This document shows, in pieces, positions 55,489 through 64,000 of a stretch of 64,000 bases of DNA. Positions within the stretch are counted from its first letter, which is position 1, and each line of letters begins with the position of its first letter. The position numbers and the translations under genes were made by a program. Origin of the DNA: Simmondsia chinensis (lineage: Eukaryota; Streptophyta; Magnoliopsida; Caryophyllales; Simmondsiaceae); the NCBI GenBank assembly GCA_018398585.1, contig JAGTTD010000001.1, forward strand, positions 29,147,438 through 29,211,437, in the 5' to 3' direction. Below the pieces are notes generated by a model. It did not search any database, was not told where the DNA came from, and saw only the letters and a program-made list of their open reading frames with translations.

Positions 55489-57390
55489 CAAAACACATGA
55501 AGGTATCCGTCCTTGATTTTTTATGAAATCATTCTAGAAAGGACATCGAATAAAGATATATGGGGAGAGTAGATCTTCTTGGTGGAGAACTCCACCATTT
55601 TTATGGTAAAGTCTCTTCCCATCACCATATTAATGTTCACATAAAGTCCATGACATTGAAAACCGTTTTCATCATTGTTTTCATCTTATTTAGATCAAAC
55701 TTTATGTCATAAGTATTTGTCCAAGAGCTTTAATTTGCTTTGCTGTAAAGTATAAAAGGCTTCATGGGTCAAAATGATGTCATCTTGAATTTGCTTGTAC
55801 TTAACAAATGTCGATGCAATATAAGAATTAAACACGGCAAAAAGTTATGACGATGGGTTGGAAATATTTCCTTGCCTCAAAATCCTCCACTTTTCTTTTT
55901 TGTATAAAATTACCTTTGAATTAAAGTGATGCATTACTCTTTAATTATCACAGCTTCTAGTTTTCGGGAAAAAAGTGCAAGTAGTAATTAAAAGGTTTTT
56001 AATTAGCCACCTTTCATCAGTAACCTTAGGATTTGGGAAATCATGTGTTGTGAACATGAGTTTTGAAGGGCAACGGTAGTTAAGGTTTCAAAACTACAAT
56101 AAAAGGACCCAATTTAAACTGGACAAAAAATGAAAAAAATTAATTAGAAACTTGGAATCTGCAGATGTCTTAGGGATCGATAATCTTAGTTTGAACTACT
56201 AGGAAAATTGTTATTGTTAACTATTCTTTGCCGATGTTGCAAATTTTCCTTATTTGATGCTGCATACGTATTATACATGAATTCTTTTCGCAGAATGATG
56301 ACAATATTAATGGGAGATGACTTTTACAAAAAATGGAAATACAATAGGTTATTTTTATAAGAACAAAAATATAAAACTTGTTACAATTATGTTAAATCTA
56401 ACAACTTTTGGAGGCACTTATATAAAAATGATATTTTGTAATGAAGGATAAGAATCATATTTTGAAAAAAGAGTAAAAAAATTAAACTTAAACCTAATTA
56501 GTGGTCAAAGCAATATCGTTATTACAATTATTGCACCCTGTGCACCAAAACGGCTGCACAGCCCATTGCGGTGCATGGGTGGCACAAATCCAATGAACCA
56601 ATTTTGTTAAAGTGCTGCACCTTTCGGCACGATTGATCGTACTACATATCACAGATAACAGATATGATTTTACCTACATGCCAAAAGTACAATATTGAAA
56701 TACAAAAACTTCAATTTATGAAAAACATTTCAAAATTACCAAAAGTAAATGACTTTAAATAAGTACAAAAGCTAAAACTTAACCCCCAACCCACATGTAT
56801 GTCACATTATAAAAAACCTCAAAAGTACAATTCTCAAAATTGCCAAACCGAGTTTTGAAGCAAAGGAATCAAGATAAAACTTTTGTTTAGAACAGTAACG
56901 GCACGCTTAGGCTCCTCTTCCAACCTTTTCATCTACAGTTCTCCCCTAGCACTACCCCTTTTATACATGCACATTGTTGAGTTGGAGACTTTTGGACTTT
57001 TCAACAGCCCCGTAATGGTAGAATTATTCTAGAGACTCTTCATACGGCTGGGGTAAATGAAATCCATGGTAGTAAAGTATAGGCATTTAGACTCCTTTGG
57101 CTGTTCTGGTTTTTGTGGCCTATAGATGGGGCCTCATTTCTGTTGTAATGGAAGAGTTTAGAGAGCATGAGAAAGTAAGAAAGAGGGCGATAGACAAACA
57201 CTCTTCTAATATCTCTTATTTTCATAGTGAAATTCGTTGTTCCCCCTCTGTGGATGTAGGCTTTGGCTGGACCACGCAAATCTTGTGTCTTTTTTCATCC
57301 CCTTCCTTAATTTTCTAATTTCAGAACCTAATCTAGGATTTCATTGGCTGATCCAGAAAAAATATTCACTAGGAGCACTCATGGTTAGGA
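55489..57390. other. Unassigned AT-rich sequence
   Basis: No retroelement domain, tandem array or RNA gene is recognised. Small frames at 57040-57318 on both strands overlap each other and show no family signature. Confidence 0.4.
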
Positions 57391-57625
57391 CTGGCCCTAA
57401 TATTTTTAGGGACCTAAGCGAACTTTTAGAAGGACCTTCTATATATAATAAAATTTCTTATAACAATACAATACTCAGATGATAAATTATAAAAATTTTA
57501 TCATAAAACTAATTAATATTAACAGTTGAGACTTAAAAATACAGCCCCTAAAATTTGGGGCCTCTAAATTTTGGGGGGCCTCAAGCAGTTGCTCAAGTGG
57601 TGTTCGACTGTGCCCGCAATGGACC
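57391..57625. mobile_element. Possible hAT-type MITE
   Basis: The left end GGACTGGCCCTAATATTTTT and AGGGACCTAAGCGAA and the right part GGGGCCTCTAAATTTTGGGG and GGCCTCAAGCAGTTGCTC resemble a widespread family of short plant hAT-like elements, whose ends read GGCCGGCCCTG and GGCCTCAAGCAATTGC. The terminal inverted repeats are too diverged here to define ends, and no 8-bp target duplication was found. Confidence 0.35.
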
Positions 57626-58317
57626 ATGGGCTGGCTATAGTGTAAACTAATACTAAACACAATACCATTAAAAATGCTAATTACCCATAATAATAACATA
57701 ATTTTTATATTAGAACTCAACACCCCTAACCCTAAAACAAATATTCGACGGTAGAGTTCTTGGCTTGTATCTATTGCCTACTGGAGTTAGATAACGATGA
57801 GCGTGGCGGATGGGCTAGACAACCACAGTGAGACACGACAAAGAGTTGGGCCTTGGGATAGAGGGCCTCACAAAATTAGAAGGGGACTTGTAAAATTTAA
57901 GCGTAAGTATTTACCATTATTAGGTATTTAGTGCATGAGCCACTAGGTGCCATGCCCCCGGTCCCGTAATGGTGGATCTGCTTCTAATTGTGTGTGTGGA
58001 TTCCTTAACAACTTTTATTAGAGAGGGTTTAGACCCAAATTTGTCTAACAGAGGTTGATAAGCGTCTCTTGACCTGCCAAGCTCTCCCTCCCAGTTACCG
58101 CCAAGATCCCTCTCGCCATCCTTCCCACTAACTTAGCAGAACATTCTCCCAGCAGCATAAGGATTACTTCAACTACAAGTCCCTTGCCTCTCTGCCATGT
58201 TACCAAATATTTTGTAGATATTTTCTCTATATATAATAGGGGATTAGTTTGGGTTTAGTCATTATGATAAACGTGTGCATCTTTTCTTCTTCTCCCTGAA
58301 AACCCTAATCTATGACA
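57626..58317. other. Unassigned sequence before Ty3 fragment
   Basis: No coding domain is recognised. 58030-58310 is richer in C and T and includes TCTATATATAATAGGGG (58229-58245), possibly an LTR remnant, but there is no second copy in the window. Confidence 0.35.
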
Positions 58318-59262
58318 TTCAAGTGCACATTTGGTACCCTACATATCGAATATTTGGGACACTTCGTTTTAGGTGATGGAATCCCCACCGATCAAAGGAA
58401 GCTTGAGGTTGTCGCCAACTATCCACGCCCTCAAACATTGAAGCAGTTTCAGGGATTCTTAGGCCTCTGAGGTTATTGCTACCTGTTTATTGCACAATAC
58501 AACACCATAGCCTGACCGCTGACATATCTTCTCTATAATGATTATTTCATCTAGAATCCGGCTACCAAGACCGCCTTCATTCCTTTGAAAGTTGCTCTAA
58601 CTTCGGCACCAGTACTAGCCCTTCCCGACTTTACCAAGACCTTTGTTACAAAGACTGATGCTTCTAGCACTGGCATTGGTGTTGTCTTGATGCAAGAGGG
58701 TAGATCCTTGGCTTTCATCAGTCACACTTTCGCTCCTCACCATCAGGGCATGTCGGTCTATGCACTAGAATTATTAGCAGTAGTCGCTGAGGTGGAAAAA
58801 TGAGAATAATATGTCATAAGTCGCCATTTTGTCATCTGCACTAACCAACAAAGTTTGAAATTCCTTCTCAAACAGCAGTTGATGACTTCCCTTCAGCACT
58901 TATGGCTCTCTTGCCTAATTGGGCTCGATTATGACATAGTGTTCAGGAAGGGAACTAAAACAAGGGCTGCTGAAGCCCTCTCTCGCCTTTCAGGAATAGA
59001 AGTCCTGTGTATCATGTATCATTGATTGACTCACTCCTGGAACCAGGACCCTATTCTATCACGTACCATCTCCGACAAGGTGGAAGAACCTCTTTCTCAC
59101 CCTCGATACTCTTAGCGCCAACGTCATCTGCGATACAACGGTAGATTGTTTGTTGGCGATGACGCCAACCTCCATAAAGATATTCTTCTGTGGCTCCACG
59201 ACTCCGCTAAAGGGGGACGCTCCGGAATTGATGCTACTGTTACTATCGAGGATAACCTCAAA
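58318..59262 (+). pseudogene. Ty3/gypsy RT end, RNase H and integrase zinc-finger fragment
   Basis: Plus-strand order: IEYLGHFVLGDGIPTDQRKL and LKQFQGFLGL (RT thumb, 58340-58470); LALPDFTKTFVTKTDASSTG and RSLAFISHTFAPHHQGMSVY (RNase H, 58615-58760, Asp present); ICTNQQSLKFLLKQQL (58835-58880, where the usual TDQ or TDH Asp reads TNQ); YDIVFRKGTKTRAAEALSRL near 58932-58990; then LRYNGRLFVGDD and LLWLHDSAKGGRSG (integrase N-terminus, 59128-59225). Stops occur, and the fragment ends where the F2 LTR begins. It is a different Ty3 lineage from element E, to judge by the sequence. Confidence 0.85.
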
Positions 59263-59660
59263 TCATAATCTAGGGAGGGATAGAATTAAAGAGAGTTTAG
59301 ATGAGAAGAGAAGTGAAAGGAGATGAGAAAATAGAGAAAAAATTAGATGAGAGAGAGAATTGATCTCAAAGAGATATTTCGTTCATCAAAGTTATGAACT
59401 TACAATGCAAGACTTCAACTACTTATAACAACCAAAGCTAATGGTGGCTAAGGACAAGTACATTGCATCTAGACAAGCCTCTAACTGACTTACCTAACAA
59501 GCCACCAACATTGACCGCCTTGACCACCAGCTTGACCACTGAAGCTACTTAGCAACTAAACATCAGTTATTACATGACTTATCAAAAGGCTAATGCTACT
59601 TATTACATCATGACTTATTCCTACTCACTTTCACATGCCACAACTATTAGAACCATAACA
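59263..59660 (-). repeat. F2 3' LTR
   Basis: On the minus strand it runs TGTTATGGTTCTAATAGTTG ... CTAGATTATGA. The stretch CTCTTTGAGATCAATTCTCT followed by CTCATCTAA matches the F1 3' LTR near 55380-55410; the first half of the LTR is not alike. Hence F1 and F2 are related subfamilies. Confidence 0.7.
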
Positions 59661-59677
59661 ATAATCCCCCCCTTACA
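59661..59677 (-). other. Polypurine tract of F2
   Basis: The minus strand reads GTAAGGGGGGGATTAT directly before TGTTATGG. The preceding TTCTTGGTGGCAAGAATCTT is the usual end-of-pol text. Confidence 0.75.
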
Positions 59678-61891
59678 AGATTCTTGCCACCAAGAATCTA
59701 AAAAGAGAGTTGAGACTTTGAAGATTATGATCAATTATTGCTGTAGAAATGATAGCTGAAGGTGATGAACTCCTTTGCTGAAAATTGCAATTGAAGAGAA
59801 CTTCTGAATGCTGAAATTTGCGGCCACAGAGAATTCTGTGTTGGTCTCCAATGCTAGGATCTGATAGTGGTGTATACTGCAGGAGGTCTACCAATACCAT
59901 GACAAATCAGCCAACCTCAACACAAATAATTCCACATATGAGCTGCTTCTAACCCACACACGATCCCTTCTAATAATGCCTTGCATCCGATTGGGAGAGT
60001 TCACCTCAGGTGGTCATACCACATTATATGAAAGTCACCAGTACTCCCCCTGAAAATATTAACCTTGCAGTAACCCGCTCTTGCGCTGCTTAAGGAAGGA
60101 CTTTCAGTTGCTTTCCGGTCTCCAAGGCTAGAAATCTAGTTAGCACATCCTCTTGTCCAATTAGCCTCTTTAAGTGCTGATTCTAATGGGTTCAATGACC
60201 TGATCACTGAACTAACATTAGCTCCTCTAATTCCTATTGGCTGCACATCAGGTTGGAACAACGAAACTATGGAAGTCTTATCTTCTTTTTCCCAAACTCT
60301 TGCACATTCAACCATAACTTGACTTTGATCCTTGTCATCCTCCCCACATACTTCCACTCTCTTGTCTTGGCAAAACATGAAGAGAGTGCACAAAAATCAT
60401 CTAATACATTGCTTCCTAATGCAACATTCTAGCTTGACTTCTTGAGCACTTGAGGCGCTGGCTTCTAAATTGGGAATTTTGCTCCACCAAGCTCAGACCT
60501 CAAAAGTCACAGTTGAACTCCAAGAGAACAAAGTCACCACTTGAGCTCCCAAAGTATCCCAATTGACTGTCCTCTGCCTGCAGCTCACAACTTCCACGTT
60601 GTTCACAAGAACTTTAGCTCTTATTTGAACCTCGTGTTTTGTGCATCCAACAGATACGCTACAGCTAAATTGATTTAAATGAAGCAACCCTGATTACTTA
60701 TCAATGAGCACAAGAAAGAATGCAAAATCCACCAGCCCATGAAACCATTGGAACATCAAAATAGCCTTGTACTTCATCAATTCAAGGACTACATTGTCCT
60801 CAACTTCTCTGTTGATGTGTGTATTTATTTCAGGTAGAACTGACCTTAATCTTTTGCTGAACTCTTCAATTAAAGCATTTTGATGATGACTAACACACTA
60901 ATCAACTGCCTCCACTTGTATGTAGCCATGGAATGTACTCAATTGACAATACTCCTCAACATCCTCTTGCATTTGTGGAACAGATCTCAAGAATTCTATA
61001 TTGCAGGGCTCAAATTCAATAGCTTGTTCTGCCTTTCCTAAATCAGGAGGCCTGCCATTAGTGTTCTTGGATGAGTACAAATCAGCTCCACTCCATTGAG
61101 CCTACATTTGGATCAGATCTTGCAGACTTTCCAGCTAAAAAAGGTTCAACTGTTGGCTTTGGATAAGTAACAGCAAGCTGCTGAGTTGCATTCATGTTAA
61201 TGAGCACGCGGATTCCTTCAACCAACCCATCTTGCTGCTGAAACAACCTTTTATTGAAGCCCTAAATTTCCAAAATTGATTCAACTATGTTGCATTTATG
61301 TTCAAAACCATTTAAGCTTTCAAATAAATGCTGCAGTAGCAGAACACACACTTTCTTGGCAAGGGACTTCACCACCATGTTTTTCCTCCTAAACAAGACC
61401 CCTTGATACTTAAATTTGAATTGATACAGAGGCATGCGAACCCGCTTGTACACTCCTAACAGGCCAGATATTTGCTCTTCAATCCCAAGTCTGAGCTGTT
61501 GTTTACACTAAAATTCTGAACTTGCAGAAACATGACCATTCTCCTGCTGAAATCTGAGATGCACTTTAGCAGCTTAGATCACATGTTCCTCCAACGAATC
61601 CATTTTTCTGAACTCCTTATGAGCATAAGCTCCTTCTCTCGGATCAAGAGGAGGCTTGTCACAAGTGCTTGCACTTGGATAAGTCACAACTCCGCTCGAA
61701 GAAGGAAGTAGATTAACCTGATCTTGCAAATCATCCAACAGACAATGAATTTTAGCTAGCTTGAGTTCAAAATTTCTTTCTCCTAGTTCAGGTGGAGGCC
61801 TTCCACCAATGTTTGTGCTTGGATAAGCCTTTTCTCCACTTAAAGAACCTTGCCAAGCATCTAGGAGAATACTACTTGCGTACTTCTTGTT
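59678..61891 (-). pseudogene. F2 unknown coding body, homologous to F1
   Basis: Many short minus-strand frames (61453-61262, 61080-60898, 60687-60493, 60393-60136, 59900-59673) are remains of one coding region. Shared text with F1 includes GVVTYPSASTCDKPP (near 61690-61640), YSSKNTNGRPPDLG (near 61080-61040), and VEVVSCRQRTVNWDTLGAQV (near 60610-60550). No known domain is recognised. Stops every 60-80 codons show that it is no longer translated as a unit. Confidence 0.5.
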
Positions 61892-62700
61892 CTAAATTGG
61901 CATAACTGTTTGTCCAGGGGAGGTTAAAAGAACATTTCGTACTGCATTTGATGATACCATAGCAGCATCACCCGGTTTCTTCACTGAATTCAATGACTCT
62001 GCAGTAAAAATTCCATGATTTCCTACTGTAGCTTCCAACTCCAAACTGAATCTTAAGCTGTCCATTGAGTCTCCATCAATGTACTGCTGCAATTGTTGTG
62101 TTTGATTAGGTGGTCTATCATTCTGTTCCGCATTCATACTAGAAGATGGAGAATGTGTTTGATCAAGTGGATGATCCTGAGACCTAATAGTCACATTAGC
62201 TACTGAAGGTCGATCTTGTGGCCTAGCTGCAGCATTTGGCATTTGAGGATTTACCTCATCAAGAGGTAGCATCACCTCATCAGGAGGTGCAGGACCGGGG
62301 GACAAATTTTGTCTACAGAATTGATTGCGCAGTTCAGCAAACTTTTCCTCAAACAACTGCATTTGCTAATTAAATTGATTGGCAATCTTCTCCTTAAACT
62401 CCTATGATTGCTGATTAACTCGATCAGCATTCTTCTCCTCAAATTGTTGTACTTGCTGATCAAATCGATCACTAAACTTTTGATCTAGTTCTCGCACTAA
62501 TTCACCTTGTGATTGCTATAACTGAGCGAGCACTTCTTTCATATGAATGTTCAATTGACTAACTGTAATAACCTCCTGCTGTACTGAAGCATTAGCACTA
62601 ACAACCTCAGCATAGGTTGGATTCGTAATAGCCTTTGCAGCACCTGATTGTGTTGTAACACTACCTAGTGGTTGAAATGCTCCAATTACACCCTTACTTG
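61892..62700 (-). pseudogene. F2 Gag N-terminal-like region
   Basis: Minus-strand text runs from about ITNPTYAEVVSANASVQQEV through DQKFSDRFDQQVQQFEEKNA and QMQLFEEKFAELRNQFCRQN to HPLDQTHSPSSSMNAEQNDR and NQTQQLQQYIDGDSMDSLRF. The first half is a probable coiled coil; the second is Pro/Asp-rich and matches the start of element E's gag (ATGQQDHPPDPAQ and NDRPSDQLQHQ, 45530-45450). Stops at about 62370 and 62410 split it. The longest clean frame is 62362-61892. This links the non-autonomous F family to element E. Confidence 0.65.
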
Positions 62701-63545
62701 AAGTTGATCATGCATTCCCCACATCAACTGTAATCTCGGATGTAAGCTGCTTAAATTCTGCAATACAGCGTTCTAAGTACTTGTGGAATTCGTCTAATCA
62801 CTTTGGAGTTGAATCAGGATTAGTTCTAACTCCCATTCTATTGCTCACTAAAGATAAGAATCGTACATTTACAGCCAAAGAATCTTCGCAAACCACAACA
62901 TCAACACTTCGAGATCAAACCCTAACTGCCGAACTTCGCGAATCAAAGAGAACTCGAATAAACCCTAACAGTAGTGTTTACTTGAATAATTCAAACTATG
63001 ATTCTAAATTAGGCTCAAACTTAGCTGTAGTTATGATTTCAACACACTACTCATCACAATCCTTAAGAACAACGTCAGATTTCTACAATTCTATTCTCTG
63101 TTCATTGTTAATTCCACTTTTGAGCAAGTAACTACTCGTTTTCAGATAGTCCTTATAGAATCAGCTAAATTCCTATACACTTCTATGCTTATCAGCACAA
63201 TTCCTCAAAAATTCAGAAATACTCAATCGACAAGTCAATTCAGCAGCAAACAAATGGAGTCTGATCAAATGTAACTTAGAAATTCAGAATTTGTTACCTT
63301 CACCTCAACAATTGAATTGCAGAACCTCAAGTAACCTCAATTCAGCTTTGCTAAGCTGATCTTTCTAGTTTTGATCAACAATAGTATGATCCAGTAGTAC
63401 AACTCCAATACTTGCTTCACACTATAACCACCAGTTATGTTTGATTGTAATCAAAATGCACCTGGATCAACAGAACTTGATTCAATGCAAGCTTAACTGC
63501 CAATAGCGAGGTCTTTGAATTCAAGATCTCAAGTCAAAACATCAA
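62701..63545 (-). other. F2 untranslated leader
   Basis: On the minus strand it shares TTGCTGCTGAATTG and GATAAGCATAGAAGTG with the F1 leader. No ORF is supported; the plus-strand frame 62781-63131 is a shadow. Confidence 0.6.
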
Positions 63546-63592
63546 TTTCAATGTCTCTCTTTTTTTTTTTTTTTTTTTTTTTGTTTCAATGT
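63546..63592. repeat. 23-T run flanked by 9-bp direct repeats
   Basis: TTTCAATGT occurs at 63546-63554 and 63584-63592; between them lie CTCTC, 23 thymines (63560-63582) and one G. It sits at the junction of the F2 leader and the Ty3 protease fragment. Confidence 0.7.
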
Positions 63593-64000
63593 AATTTTTA
63601 GATATCAATCAATCAAGAATTCAAAATTGAACTCCTAATCAATACTAAATGGAACTCTTCTTAAATCCTCCTTGTAAGTTTTTTCCTTTGATCAACTATA
63701 ATTGTGCATGATCAGCCATGCCTTGCAATGTGACTTTAGTTCCATGAACTTCAAAAGAAACAGTTAGTTTTTCAAAGTCGAACATCACTGGATTAAAGGA
63801 CCTCATCCATTCAACGCCGAGCACCATGTCACATCCACCCAAAGGAAGAACTCTGAAATCAAAGGTGAACTGATGTTCTTGCATAGCCCATTGAAATGCC
63901 TGACACTTATTCTGAGTGAGAATAGAATTTCCATCAGCCACAGTCACAGCTAATGGATGGGTCTTGATCACTTCATGTCTCACTTTCTTCACTAATTTGG
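63593..64000 (-). pseudogene. Ty3/gypsy protease and spacer fragment, runs off window
   Basis: The minus-strand frame (63992-63696 and upstream) reads KKVRHEVIKTHPLAVTVADG, RVLPLGGCDMVLGVEWMRSF, FDFEKLTVSFEVHG and VTLQGMADHAQL, homologous to element E at 44470-44170. After a stop at 63695 the spacer text KGKNLQGGFKKSS continues to about 63650. The DSGS catalytic motif would lie just outside the window. It is oriented like F2 but is not part of a normal F2, so it marks a separate or recombinant element. Confidence 0.85.

Larger units (their letters stand above)
59263..63545 (-). mobile_element. F2: minus-strand relative of F1, 5' end lost
   Basis: The 3' LTR (59263-59660) with its purine tract lies on the left; body, gag-like N-terminus and leader follow to the right. 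The 5' LTR and primer site are missing; the leader meets a poly-T tract and then a Ty3 protease fragment. The LTR inserted into, or next to, the Ty3 integrase fragment ending at 59262. It is non-autonomous, with no pol domains inside. Confidence 0.7.

Noticed and set aside
57040..57482. Small overlapping ORFs on both strands
   Set aside because: No family signature, no codon-level conservation visible, mutually overlapping.
1..64000. tRNA genes
   Set aside because: No cloverleaf with A and B boxes was noticed. The sequences resembling tRNA 3' ends are retroelement primer-binding sites.

Overview
This window is nuclear DNA from a flowering plant, almost certainly an intergenic or pericentromeric-type block built of nested and broken LTR retrotransposons. 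I find no intact host gene, no tRNA gene, no rRNA gene array and no prokaryotic feature. The plant assignment rests on Athila-type Ty3 gag and UTR motifs, plant Ty1/copia gag-pol fragments, tRNA-primed binding sites, a 5S-rRNA-related SINE-like repeat, and AT-rich spacers. The species cannot be named from the sequence alone.

Layout. (1) 1-27459: two Athila-like Ty3 elements (A and B) in tandem, sharing one LTR (LTR-gag-LTR-gag-LTR). Both keep gag-derived sequence and lack pol. A carries a 751-bp solo LTR (1325-2075, duplicated target TCCTA). B is split by an 11.4-kb non-autonomous LTR element rich in tandem repeats ('LARD1', 6120-17563) and by a complete but decayed Ty1/copia element (17920-23327, perfect duplicated target TGTGT). 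(2) 27460-33693: 'element C', a second member of the LARD1 family whose left part is cut off by the A/B block. It is itself interrupted at 29839-32506 by a short LTR element carrying an ORF that resembles an RNA-recognition motif of polypyrimidine-tract-binding (PTB) proteins. (3) 33694-34277: Ty1/copia reverse transcriptase fragment into which C appears to have inserted. (4) 34278-40670: a minus-strand copia-type element (D) with a 1.9-kb LTR and a tRNA-Met-type primer site, internally deleted, and carrying a 5S-rRNA-headed SINE-like insertion (35536-35789). (5) 41129-50897: another D-family LTR fragment, a minus-strand Ty3 gag-pol relic (41941-45540), a full D-family LTR followed by copia RT/RNase H (45727-48430), then poorly classified repeats. 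(6) 50919-55488: a relatively young non-autonomous Ty3 element (F1). (7) 58318-59262: a plus-strand Ty3 RT/RNase H/integrase fragment. (8) 59263-63545: a minus-strand relative of F1 (F2), then a Ty3 protease fragment running off the right edge.

How the parts relate. F1, F2 and the gag-pol relic at 41941-45540 look like non-autonomous and autonomous branches of one Ty3 lineage: they share a gag N-terminal region, but F1 and F2 replace the rest of gag-pol with a conserved coding body that I do not recognise. LARD1 and C share the order 66-bp array, then 49-bp array, then an LTR with related ends. All coding sequence in the window is of transposon origin; most is broken by stops and frameshifts. 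The items most worth following are the PTB-like RRM in a short LTR element, the 5S-headed SINE, the unknown body shared by F1 and F2, and the 49-bp palindrome-bearing arrays. All identity estimates are by eye.
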